A stretch of DNA of 21,162 nt from contig BFEA01000516.1 in the NCBI GenBank assembly GCA_003427395.1, forward strand, positions 820,092 to 841,253, given 5' to 3'. The first letter of the stretch is position 1, and each line of letters opens with the position of its first letter. Positions 1 through 10,201 of this stretch are shown in pieces. The DNA comes from Chara braunii. Lineage: Eukaryota > Streptophyta > Charophyceae > Charales > Characeae. The notes under the pieces are model-generated. The model worked only from the letters and a program-made list of their open reading frames with translations. It did not search any database and had not been told where the DNA came from. The position numbers and the translations under genes were made by a program.

Positions 1-80
1 AGAGAGACATGAAACAAAAATACGCCGCCGTCAGCGAGTGTTGCTGTGTGCCGCAGCGTAGCTGTGGCGGGGTCCACTTG

Positions 81-103
81 TAATAATAATAATAATAATA
101 ATA

Positions 104-153
<50 letters not shown>
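81..153. repeat. (TAA)n trinucleotide microsatellite
   Basis: About 24 TAA units run almost uninterrupted, with one TAG variant near 106. On the minus strand they translate to a poly-isoleucine ORF, which is an artefact. TAA tails occur at the 3' ends of some LINEs, so this could mark an old insertion end, but no LINE coding sequence adjoins it. Confidence 0.95.
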
Positions 154-155
<2 letters not shown>

Positions 156-228
156 CCGGGCGTTGACCAGAGGGTTGACCAAGCGTTGACCAAGACGTTG
201 ACCGGAGCTGCTGACCACGATTTTGACC
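151..228. repeat. Cluster of TTGACC (W-box-like) motifs at about 12-bp spacing
   Basis: Exact TTGACC hexamers start at 163, 175, 186, 198 and 223, a CTGACC variant starts at 211, and an ATGACC lies just before at 152. The spacings are 12, 11, 12, 13 and 12 bp. TTGAC followed by C or T is the established core site of plant WRKY factors. The cluster sits directly after the TAA microsatellite. It may be a cis-regulatory cluster, or merely a decayed 12-bp minisatellite built on GTTGACCAA. Confidence 0.5.
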
Positions 229-3200
229 AAGCTGGAGTTGGTATAATCTCGCCAAGCCCTTAGCCTATCCCCTCGCCCTATGGATGTGCACTTACCCTAT
301 GGTACTTGCTGAGTCTGAGTCTGTTTGTCTCTTCTTTCTGCATTGAGTCTCTTCTATCCAGGTGATAGGACTCCGTGTATGAAGGATAGGGCTTCGTTGA
401 CCAAACCCACACGGGCTGAGTAGGGCTAAAGACTGTGTCTGACGACTCGACTGTCCCGGAGGACACGAACCCTCCCAAGGACCGGTACTGACCGGCGGGC
501 TGCTTGGTGTGGCACGGTAGGCCCAAAATCCGAGCTGTGGGCTGCACAACGGGCCGTCTAAGTCTTGAGAGAACCTGCTGATCGCGTCGTCCTGTCTGCG
601 GCGTTAAAGAATTCTTGAGGACTAAAAACTTAGTCTTGCGAGATTGGGGATTTCCCTAGGATTTTATCCGATTCATTTCAAAGGAGTCATTCAAACGGAT
701 TGACTTTCGTTCAAAGGGGAATAAAAGAATTGTTGGGGCCTTTTGGTGTGAGTTAAGGGGGCTTGAGTTATAGGAAATGGTAAGGTTGACTCTGTTAGTG
801 CATGGAACGTGCTTTGGCTGAATGTGTGTGTGTGCAAGTATGTATCTTGGAGCTTGATCATGTCTTTCATGTTGAGATGGTGAATGATTGCAAAAGGTTG
901 AGTGAGTTGCACGACTGATTGTAAGAGATGGTTTCCCCTGGTTCCCGCACAAACCTCTCTCGTTCTTCTGAGTTTAATGTGTATCCATATGTATCCCTAT
1001 TTTCATATCTATCGAGATCTGGATCAGAAGATCTGTGAAGGATTTACTATTTGAATTATTGGTCGGATGTTGGTCATGAACCTTGAATTGAAGGTCCTTA
1101 TCCAGGACATTCCAGGTTCCTATCCAACACAAGAGGGTTCCCCCGATACGGGGGACACTTACTCCCTGCCCATCGTCTCGCTCTGCCTAAAGGCTAGAGA
1201 CACCGCGAGGGTTGAGCGACTTATCCTTCAGCCATTCTATATCGTGAAGGAGGCTTCTTCCACGACATTTTTTGCTCGACACTTGAGTGTCGCACGCAAC
1301 CCTGAAACCCATGAAAGGTCGCGCGATTGTGGGTAACTCATGCATCATCGCCATAACAACCGGACGCGTGTGTACACATGGCTGAATGTTGTGGCCTCCT
1401 TTGCGCCTGCGTTCCTATTAGGCATTTTTGCCAGGCTACACCCTGATATTCCTGCGCACTTCGAGCTATGAGTTGGAAAAAGGACTGCGCATAGAGAGAT
1501 GATGTGTCGAGTTTACGTTTTTGAGAGGTTGAGACGCGTGGCAGTTGTGATATCCTAGTCGACCGGCGTAGGGCCACGCTTGGGAGATCAGTGCCCCAAG
1601 CGTCGGTTCGCGTGTGGGCTTGATCAGGCGTGACCACGCGTACCCCCTATGCTACAGCACACGAGAAAATGCCCTCGCCTGGTTCACCTCTGCGATTGCA
1701 TGTAAAAATTTTCGTACTGTGAACTGTTAGCTCGGCAGGGATGCGCCCACCCAAGGGATGGTGACAACTCTCGCAGGCGGAGGTACGTTGTACTCGCGGG
1801 ACCCTTTCCTATTGTAGGGACTCGTGAGAGGTATACCTGGCACACTCGGTCGGAGTCGTGAAGCTCCCTAGTTTTATGTGACATGCCGAATCCTGCGTGA
1901 CGCGGTCGGGAAAATCCCCTCAGCGGGGGCCGTGCGCTCGACAACGGCATCGGGATAGGGACCTACGGTCTTATCCTATTATTTTGGGTACGGCTGGTTC
2001 GACATTGGAGCGGCGTACCACGGCGCGGCACTATTGTTTGGTATGTATACTGGCCTGGGACACTTATGCTGGTTGGTACGACATTTGGTCGTGGACTGCT
2101 ACAGTTGCTATGGTTCTATGGTACTGTGTGGTACAATCAACTGCGGGTTGGGACTCTCGGTCACTGGTATGGCTTGCGGGAGTTGAAAATGTTAATTCTG
2201 GGATAAACGCTGATTCAAGGATGGTTCATCGGGGACTATGTTTTAAATCCATGGTACAACACTCGATCGATTCCTGGCCCTAGGTACAATTCGGCCACCT
2301 GGAGATTGCGACGTTGTGTGGGCCTGGTACCGGGTACGGGCAGGGTCAGTCCTCAGCTACGGACAGGTACTGGCAAAAAGGGGCCGGTGCTTTTAACCTG
2401 GCCCAATGCCGCAGCCCAGAGGCAATATAGGAAGACCAGCAGAAAGAAGGGGAATTTTGCGTGCCCGGCGTATGCACCGCACGTGCACTTCGGTCAGGGT
2501 TGAAATGTCCCAGTTCGTGGATGTGAGCAAAGGGAGTTTGGTGTGCCTAGCATCTGCAGCGAGCGTATGTGACTCCGGAAAGGGACAGGTACTGGTGGTC
2601 CGAAGGCGTGGACATGGCGAGGGAAGGACGAACCACTAAAAGGGGAGGCATTCGGATTGTGGGAGGACTGGAATATGTACATGGTGTACACAACGTCTGA
2701 GCATCGCGGGCATAGCGTGCGTGAACGTGTTCGTGAATGCAGCGACCTGAAGAAAGCTGATGAACTTGCGAGCAGAGGGGGGGGCAGAACGGGACTCAAT
2801 GTGTTTGGGGGGAGAGAAGTTCTTCATGGCGTGCCCGGCGTCCACAGACAGAGATATGGTGGGAGACATAGCGGCCCTATTCTAGCCCCATAATCATTCT
2901 CACGGGCTTATTGATGGGTGCTCGAACGCTGCTTCAGCCACAGCAAGCCAAGAAAATAGGTGTGAATCTCTGAGGTCCCTTAATGGTCAACGGATCTTCA
3001 CTGAATTAATGGTGAGTATGTGAATTCCCGCCGTTTGAACCACTCCCAATCAATGACATAGTCGTGCACCCTTCCATGCTCTAGCAACAGATTCATTCCG
3101 AACCCTTATTGATGAGTACTTGGCTGTTGCCTCAGATCACAGCTAATGAAGGACACGGCCATATAAGGGCTTCTTTCTCGCAGCCATGTTGACGGGAAAA

Positions 3201-3370
3201 ATGGTTTTTCTTACCACTGAGCAAACAAGGACTATAGTGATGTGTCATTCGATCTTCTGGCTGAAGATCCATTCATCGCAGACAAGGATCGGACCTGAGC
3301 GCGTCTTCGAGCGCGTGTTTCCTATGAGAAGAGCCCTATGTGCGTAGAGTTAGAGAGGGAGAGAAGAGGG
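229..3370. other. Gene-free, unique-looking sequence
   Basis: I see no supportable gene here. ORFs up to 128 codons occur on both strands, but none shows a recognisable motif and composition does not favour one frame. A weak direct duplication (about 2893-2950 and 3092-3149) shares the block CTTATTGATG followed by related sequence. The stretch may hold fragments of old elements too decayed to name. Confidence 0.6.
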
Positions 3371-3374
3371 GAGA

Positions 3375-3505
3375 GCTGAGCGAACGGGTATGTTATTATT
3401 ATTATTATTATCGGAGCTGGTACCCGCTACTCCACGCACCATCGCCGCCGTTGTAGCAGGAGGGAGACGCGTCGACGCCGTTGTAGCTGAGTGAACGGGT
3501 ATGCG

Positions 3506-3553
<48 letters not shown>
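3375..3553. repeat. Duplicated flank with two (TTA)n microsatellites
   Basis: An 18-bp block, GCTGAG followed by C or T and then GAACGGGTATG, occurs at 3375-3392 and again at 3486-3503. Each copy is followed by a TTA microsatellite (3393-3411, about 6 units; 3507-3553, about 16 units). The 111-bp offset suggests a local segmental duplication that took the microsatellite with it, followed by separate length change. Confidence 0.8.
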
Positions 3554-4590
3554 GCAATCAGACTCGCATACTTCGTCACTTCACATGCATACAAACAGAT
3601 GGTGATTCACACTGGCGCATTGCGCCCAACTCAAAGCTCGAAGATATGGAAACCAAGACACAGTTCAGATGTAAGCTCGCTTCAACAGACTATGGTGCAT
3701 CCGCACCCACACATCGCAACTCTTGTCACTGTGTCCAACAACACTGTTCGCTTCACACTTCAACTCCGGATCACCCTGGATACCCCACACACACACTCTG
3801 CACACACACGAATACACACCTATCACTAACCTACGGCAGCTATGGCCGCCAGCTAACACTAATCTACAAGCAGCTATGGCTGCACTAACTCCCTTCAGCC
3901 CACTTTGACTTCAGGCTCCTCTGCGGACCACCTCGCACAAGTCACCGTGAGAGCGCCTCCGCATGGCTTCCGCAGGACACACAGTCACCGTGGCTGTGCG
4001 CTGCCTCTTGATTTATACTCCTGTAACTCGTTGGTCTGCCCCCTTTCCATCGGCCCCTGGTACACACAGTCCCCCATGGTACTTGCTGGACTGGACTGGG
4101 ACTGACCGGACCGCACTGTGGACTGCCTGGGGACCTACTGCTAACCTACCGCCATCATACTACGAACGTACTGCAGTTGGTCCACCACTTGCCCACTTGC
4201 CCACTTGCCCACTTGCCTCAATCTAAAACGTGAGCAAGCTGCGAAAGGCCACTTCCGGACCTTCCGGAAGTCTGTGGACTTGGCCTTTTGGGGATTGTAG
4301 CAGCTATGACTTTGACCCTTCCGAACATCTACAGCTACGACTTCTGGAACTCTCTAAGACCTCTACTCGACAGGTCTACAGATCGAATCCCTATGTTCAC
4401 ACAGTCCTACGACAGACAAACAACAGCTCACGAAACACAGGTCACGGGTTCAAACACTCAGAGGGCAACTCGATACTGTACATGGGTGAGGTAAGGTCTG
4501 GGGATCAAACCCCGGGATCTGCATCTGCCTCTGCAAAGGTGAAAACCGTTTCACTCCCGCCGGCCTAAATCCGAGGTCCTCCGAGAATAT
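3554..4590. other. Gene-free flank, possibly 3' end of the Ty3/gypsy element
   Basis: No gene is supportable. The stretch contains a CA-rich patch (3785-3820), a four-fold octamer (next entry) and, next to the end of pol, a small inverted repeat GTGAAA-ACCG-TTTCAC (4540-4555). A 3' LTR and polypurine tract would be expected on the minus strand just below 4592. The purine-rich minus-strand run GGCGGGAG followed by TG (4552-4561) is a possible tract/LTR junction. I could not find a matching copy beyond 10201, so no LTR is claimed. Confidence 0.4.
4186..4217. repeat. CCCACTTG octamer repeat, four copies
   Basis: Four near-perfect tandem copies of CCCACTTG lie in otherwise non-repetitive sequence. 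This is a simple slippage-type repeat. Confidence 0.9.
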
Positions 4591-4591
4591 C

Positions 4592-5217
4592 TCAGTCCAA
4601 GGCAGGACCTTTACCTTTTCTATCTCTTTCGTAGGCCCTGACGATGTCGGGAGCTGTTTCTAGAAGTTCAGTTCTAGTAAACCAGCAGTCGTCTTCCGGT
4701 TCCTGATATGCGAATCGAACCTTGTACTGTTTCTGAGGACGACCTCTACCTCCTGTCCTGAATGTATCCTCACCTACAATGCCGTCAATGTCATATCTTC
4801 CCTCCATATCTGGAGGGATCATGGACCTTCTAGAGGGAACTGTTGACTTATGAGACATGGCAATAACTTTGATGCGTGAAATACGAGGTAGGTGTGGAGG
4901 TGCGCTGGAATCTCAATAGTGTAGGATGGTCCATCCTCGCCGCCCTTGACTTCTAGGACTGGCCACGGTCCTCTATACGCAGGCAGCAACTTCTGTGAAA
5001 TGTTCTCCTCAGGAGCAAACTCTTTTGACTGGACCCAGACTAAGTCGCCTACTTGAAACTGCGACGGGCGACGATGCTTGTTGGCTTGTTCTATCATCCT
5101 ATGTTGGGCCTTCCTGAGGTTCTCTACAACGGTAGCTAATTCTTTCTCGTGCTGTAACGCAAACTCCCTAGTACCGGGCAGCAGCCTATGAATCTGATCC
5201 CGGTTAAGTCCCTCGAA
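4592..5217 (-). pseudogene. pol: Pol C-terminus: integrase GPY/F-type module and chromo-like domain
   Basis: Two overlapping frames carry this part. The first (about 5217-4819) begins FEGLNRDQIHRLLPG, continues through a helical linker (MIEQANKHRRPSQF, from 5097) into VGDLVWVQ, and ends with a GPY/F-like module, LLPAYRGPWPVLEV, then VFHASKLLPC. The second (4858-4592) starts after a frame change near 4850-4870 and holds YDIDGIV, then QKQYKVRFAY, then a conserved-Trp block DDCWFTRTELL. That matches the strand, aromatic and Trp layout of a chromodomain. In chromoviruses this tail is thought to steer integration to marked chromatin. It joins the integrase core through an apparent 1-nt loss near 5217-5222. 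The chromo assignment rests on pattern only. Confidence 0.8.
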
Positions 5218-5762
5218 CGTCTACGTGGTCTTAAGGACTTGTGTAACTCGTTGGGAGTGCGACACGTGGATAGGTGCAAGCTGTTATTGTAGGCACTGGC
5301 TACCTTTGGGAGCATCTCATCCCAGTTGGTCTGATCAGGTCTAATATACATTCTCAGAACTTGCTATAGGAGCTTATTCATTTGCTCAGTCTGATCGTTA
5401 GTCTCTGGATGATGGCCAGATGACATCAGCAGCTTGGAGCCATATACTCTCATGAACTCCTGCCAGTTCTGACTAGTGAACCGGGTGTCTCTATCGCTAA
5501 CTATAGACAGCGGAATCCCGTGTTCACTAACCCAATGGTCAAAGAACTTCTGAACTACTAACTTTGTACGTGCCTCCGCAGGCAACGGAACAAAAACTGC
5601 ATACTTGCTAAATCTGTCTACTATGACCATGACTTGGCTCTTACTATGCCTACTCTTGACGCCGGTGTCCATGAAATCAATGGACACTGAATCTCCGGGT
5701 TGGTCAGGAATAGGCAGGGGTCTGAGAAGACCTAGAGGGGCACGCGTGGTGGTCTTGTTCCT
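5136..5762 (-). pseudogene. pol: Pol: integrase catalytic core (DD35E intact)
   Basis: The frame continues from the zinc-binding part after the TAG at 5765-5763, reading RNKTT through to a core beginning SIDFMD (5687). The triad is visible: Asp in SIDFMD, Asp in VSDRDTRF, and Glu in QTEQMNK, with exactly 35 residues between the second and third. A second in-frame TAG (5366-5364) falls right after the Glu-bearing helix, where related elements read Glu (GAG). Downstream the frame resumes with QVLRMYIRPDQTNWDEMLP and continues to about 5222, where a one-base loss shifts it. Integrase inserts the element cDNA into host DNA. Catalytic residues look functional although the frame is broken. Confidence 0.92.
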
Positions 5763-6803
5763 CTAGCATACTTTACAACTGCGGACATATTCTATGCAGT
5801 CATTCTTCATCCCTGGCCAAGTGTATGCGCGCATCAGATTGGCTAGAGTCTTCTGCCAACCGAAGTGTCCCTCTGTATCGTGACATTCCCCTAAGATCAG
5901 GCTACAAATCTCTTCACTGTTGGGGACGCACAAGCGGTCTACTACATCAGTCTTCTCAAACAACAACCCTTCTGTAGTGCGGTAATGTGGTTCAGTCTCT
6001 GGGGCCTCCTTTACTCTCTTAAGGAGGTCGCTATAGATAGGATCATGAGCATATGCCTCTCTGATTTTCTGTTGCAGGTCCTTCCCTATATCCAAATAAT
6101 GGACTATCGCCCCAAAGTAGTCTGATCTCCTACTTAGAGCATCCGCAACTACATTATACTTGCTTTTAACTGGCTTGAGCTCAAAGTCGTACTGGTCTAT
6201 CTCTGCAGCCCACCTAGTCAGCTTAGGTGTCATCTTGGCTTGAGTCTTCAACCACCTTAACGTTTCGTGGTTTGAATAGACTTTGAAGTGCCTCCCAAGC
6301 AAGTAGTGCTTCCAGTATTCTAATGCTTGCCTGAGAGCGTAGAGTTCTCTCTCGTAAGTCGAGGTGGCTACCTTCTCTGAGGGCATCCTCGCTGACGTGA
6401 ACTCTACGGGTCTATATCCATTACCATCGTCTTGCTGTAGTACAACACCTATGCAATACTGGCTCGCGTCAGTGGTAACAACGAAAGGTAAGGAAGGATC
6501 GGCGACCTTAAGGATTGGATACTCTATCAACGCCTGCTTCAACTTCTTCATGGCAGACGTGCAGTCCTTGTCCCACTTCCACATTGTTTCTTTTCTTAGC
6601 AATTTGCGAAGGGGTGCAGCGATGGTAGAAAAGTTTCTCACAAACTTCCTGTAGTAGTTCGTTAGGCCTAAGAACGATCGCAACTCTGTCAGCGTGCGGG
6701 GTGTAGGCCAATCCCTAATCGCTGCAATCTTGCTATCCTCTGGGTTAATGCCGTCTCCGTCTAAGACGTGGCCTAAGTACAAAACCTGGGTTTTTGCCCA
6801 CTC
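5763..6803 (-). pseudogene. pol: Pol: RT thumb/connection, RNase H and integrase HHCC zinc domain
   Basis: This is in frame with the upstream RT fragment after one TGA (6806-6804), reading EWAKTQVLYLGHVLDGDG, the usual RT connection. Counting from 6782, residues 101-220 form RNase H: TTDAS (Asp105), YERELYA (acidic residue about 146) and ADALSR. The third conserved Asp, normally in a SDHETL-like motif, is Asn here (YSNHETL, codon 6272-6270, AAC), a predicted loss of function. The end holds the integrase HHCC zinc site (His301, His306, Cys336, Cys339). It stops at TAG 5765-5763 just after SCKVC, where related elements read Gln (QRNK), so CAG to TAG is the likely change. Confidence 0.93.
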
Positions 6804-8270
6804 TCACTTCTTGGGGTTGATCTTGAAGTTAGCCTCTCTCAGCTTCTCCAAGACCTGCCTCAGATGACCCTGGTGCTCTTGGAGGGTCTTACTAAAAACT
6901 AGAATATCATATAGATATACTACTACAAATCTATCTAACCACGGCCTAAACAGGTCATTCATACAACGCTGAAAAGTCGCTGGCGCATCGGTTAGTCCAA
7001 AGGGCATGACTATAAACTCATAGTGCCCATACCTAGTCCGGAATGCAGTCTTGTACTGATCATCAGGATGGACCTCTATCTGATGATATCTTAACTTCAA
7101 ATCTATCTTCGAAAAGTACTTGCAACCCTGCAACCGGTCTAAACGATCATCTATGCGGGGCAGCGGCTCAGCATTCTTTACCGTAATAGCATTGAGACCC
7201 CTATAGTCTATACACATTCTGAGCTCTCCCTCCTTCTTGGGGACAAATAGAACAGGNGCTCCAAAGGGAGACGAACTGGGCCTAATCCAACCCTTCTCTA
7301 GGAGCTCGTCTAATTGCTTGCGTAGCTCCTCCAACTCCCGTGGAGACATTCTATACACCGCTCCTTTGGGAGTTCTGTTGCCAGGCTCAATCCCAATGCG
7401 ATGCTGGATGGGCCGCGGTACTACTCCTGTTGGCGGCTCAGATAAATCCTTAAACTCTTCCAACAGCTTGGCAATAGCTGGGTCAATGGGCTTCTCCTCC
7501 TTAGGCTCAGTGACAGGCCTGACGTAAACTACGAAGACCTGTTCCTCTAATTTCTCCTTCTTTACCAATCGGGCAAACGCAAGAGCACTGAGACAGCAAT
7601 GTGCCAGGGTGTTGTCTACACCTGAGGCATGGAACAGACGGGCAGTCTTGACCTCGCCTGTCGGACTAGGGAGCCTACACTCATGCTCTCTCAGGTGGAG
7701 TGTGGCCCCTACTGCCTCTCCCCAGTCCATACCTAGGACTATATCAAAAGGAAAGTCATCTTGTACGAGGAGAGTCAGGGAATGGAGAACCTTCTCCACT
7801 TTCCCATCTTTCTCTAGGTAGTCCTCAACACGCATAGGGTGGTTGTCTGCGAGGACACTTACTATGGGGTCTTCTAACTCTTGGACTTTTAGCCCCAGCC
7901 TCAACTTCTTTAACGCCCTACGGCTAATATAACTACGGGTAGCCCCTGAATCTATAAGGGCTCCTACTTTGCTTCTAAAAACTTCTACATCTACTAAAAC
8001 TAGCTGCCCTTTACTCTCCTTTTTCATCTTGGCCCAGGTGGGCATTCTCTCCTTCAACTCGTCAGCCACGCCTGTGAGGGAGGTGCCTAAAGATACTCTA
8101 ACACAAGCAGTCTCTGGACAACTATCTAGGCACCGACCTGCAACCTCTGCCATAGGCTCATGTGGTGTGGGAGTGTCTTGTCGGCTCGCGCTCGTTTCCC
8201 CACATGGCCTTATGGTAGGGGCAGTTGCAACCACTACCGGCGGCTGCCTTTTGCCTGTTGGGCAGCCCAT
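6804..8270 (-). pseudogene. pol: Pol: aspartic protease and reverse transcriptase
   Basis: A 488-residue open stretch. Residues about 90-190 are the retropepsin-like protease: ALIDSGAT at 105-111 holds the catalytic Asp, and DIVLGMDWG (176-184) is the C-terminal motif. Residues about 285-488 are RT: PSSSPFG, then [15 protein letters not shown], the motif-A Asp in SKIDLK, and [14 protein letters not shown]. The catalytic YLDD box reads YLYD (452-455): the first Asp codon is TAT at 6911-6909, one base from GAT. SKIDLK is followed by LR where SG is usual. The window has an N at 7257, giving one unknown residue. The stretch ends at a TGA where relatives read Cys (KKCEWA). The RT is predicted to be inactive. 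Confidence 0.95.
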
Positions 8271-8290
8271 CGGGCCTCTCTATACTTTGA
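8200..8290 (-). other. Gag-pol frame change
   Basis: The zinc-knuckle frame runs on to AQQAKGSRR and then meets a stop. The protease-RT frame is offset and already open at 8270. Ty3/gypsy elements often join gag and pol by programmed frameshifting or as one fused frame, so this offset could be native or another decay indel. I see no obvious slippery heptamer. Comparison with sister copies would decide. Confidence 0.45.
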
Positions 8291-10201
8291 ACAATATCGA
8301 ATAATGTGGCCAGGGTCACCGCAAAATACGCACTGCCCTTGATCCACACGCTACTGCCAGACGCGCTGGTCCAGGCCCAAATCCTCCCAAGGTCGGCCCT
8401 GTGGCATACCTGGGTGCCAACCACCTCTCCTATAGGGTGACCTATTACCCCTATTAGGTGAACGGTTACCAGAACGGGTTTTGCGGGGGACCTTGACCCC
8501 TTCCTCCCGCTTGGCGGTTTCCTCCTTTATCGCCAACCCCCTCATCGCCCTGGGAACGGCCACCTGAGGCCCGACCCCCTTGGCCCTGACCTCCTCCCCT
8601 TCCCTGCGGCCTCACTCCGGACGCGACAGCAGCGTAAGTCCTCCCCTGACTAACACTACTGTCCTCCTCCTCTAGCCCCCACTCAATCTGCTCGTAGGGG
8701 ACTTCTTCCACACTACCCTCATCTAACGTAAGGAGCAGACGATCCTTAGTCTTGATCTGCCCAGAGATAGTGCGGCCTTTCCACTTTTTCCCTTTGTCAA
8801 GGTCCTTGTGCCGGAAAGTGGAAACTGACATGGACCGCGCTTCAAAAGCTACCACTTCCCTGCTGAGTGCATCATAGGTCATGGTAGGTTGCTGGCTCTT
8901 CTCGAAGAAGTGCCCGCGTAACGATTCGGGCATAGCCCGATAGAAAAGGTTGACCAGTTGGGTCTTTGTGACCCCATGGTCAGGAACAACCACCAACTCG
9001 TCCATTACTCCTTTGAGTGCTTTGGCACTCCTCCACTGACGAGAGTGGATAGTCTGCAACTTATCGGAGACTTTGACATTACGCGAAACATCTGCGAATC
9101 GTCCGCGCAACAACTTAAGGAAATCGGTGAGGGGAGTAAACACGGAGTAAGCAACTACATCCTCGTTGCAATTCGCAGCGCGAACTAGGGAACGTGCAAA
9201 ACTGGCGGCCTCCTCCTTTAGCGCGTGAATGGCAACTAGAACATGCTCATCTGGGGAGACCTTTTGCAAGTGCACGTAGGTCTTTATATTAGCCTCCCAA
9301 TTTTCAAAGTTCTCCTCCTTCTTCCCACTGTAGGAATCGGGGAACTTGACTTTGACGGGCTCCCTACGCGGGCATACTTCCTCCTCCTTGGGAGCGGCTA
9401 GTTTGGTGCCCTCTATAGCACCCGTACAATAGCGCTTTGTGCTGTCTAGGTGGGCCTTCACTTCTGACCCCACCTGCACCACTAACTCTCACGCGAATTC
9501 GTTGAATCCCAATCGTATCGAACGCAGGGCAATATCCTGACTTCTAATAAACTGATATTGCTCTTCCTGAGCCGTTGTCGGGCGTTCGATATTCCTCACC
9601 ATGATTTCCATCTTACCCAGGAGGTCCACCTGTACCGCCATCTGGTCTTTCTGCTTTTTTACTTCCTCCAACTCCTTTGCCGCCTGGCTCACCGCTTCCA
9701 TTCTCCTTTTTCTCTCCTTCATGAGTCGTAGCTTCCACTCCATCCTCGTTTCATCCTCCATGGCCTGACACCTGAGTGGATCTTCTTCCGCCTCCCACGC
9801 CTTTACGGCCGCCTCTTGCTCTTCCCTGGGTACATACATTAACGTTTCTTCTTCTTCTCCCAGGGATAAATTTGCAACCCACTCTCTGATCTTCTTCTCC
9901 AGTTGATCATCTCTTGTTCCACTGGATTCCCCTCTTTGCTCCTTTCTTCTTGTCTCCAGTAGCTCTTCTTCTATCTCTTCCTCCTCTTCTACCGCTTTTA
10001 ACTTCTCCTCTTCTTCTTTCTTCAACCTCTCTTTCTCTCTGGCCATCTCCTCAATCTTCTTCATCTTCGCCGCCTGTTCCTCCATCAGGGCCTTCTTCTG
10101 GCCTCCTTCCTCTCTTTTTTCTCTTTCAGGATGGCAGCGGCCTTTGCCTCCTCTTCGGCTGTGTAGGGGGTAGTACTCGTTCCGGTACGTGTCTCAACCA
10201 T
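8291..10201 (-). pseudogene. gag: Gag polyprotein (coiled coil, capsid-like region, CCHC knuckle)
   Basis: The likely start is the ATG at 10201-10199 (MVETRTGTSTTPYT). That frame ends at 10085 after a predicted one-base loss in the A-run near 10117. The gag frame resumes as a Glu/Lys-rich coiled coil (MEEQAAKMKKIEEMAREK, 10085-9489). A lone TGA (9491-9489) follows, and the same frame continues ELVVQVGSEVKAHLDS into the capsid-like region (VKVKFPDSYSGKKEENFENW, then LLRGRFADV and LVNLFYRAMPESLRGHF). A Gly/Arg-rich tail reaches 8466. A frame change near 8480-8500 leads to NRSPYRRGGWHPGMPQ, then a TAG (8353-8351), then the zinc knuckle CVFCGDPGHIIRYC (8332-8291, CX2CX4HX4C). Gag packages element RNA into particles. 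Confidence 0.9.

Noticed and set aside
31-255. Minus-strand ORF with poly-isoleucine
   Set aside because: It is the TAA microsatellite read as ATT codons; flanks show no domain.
1338-1637. Minus-strand ORF containing RRSTRI
   Set aside because: The word recalls linkers in some transposon polyproteins, but no neighbouring domain supports it.
1897-2283. 128-codon plus-strand ORF
   Set aside because: No motif, signal or compositional support; expected by chance in a long gene-free stretch.
4437-4515. tRNA-like or SINE B-box motifs (GGTTCAAAC at 4447; GGGGATCAAACCCC near 4500)
   Set aside because: No A box at the right distance, no cloverleaf and no SINE tail; too short to call a tRNA or SINE.
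8158-8424. Minus-strand ORF across the gag-pol junction
   Set aside because: It is out of frame with the visible zinc knuckle (8332-8291) and with the protease frame, so it is a shadow.
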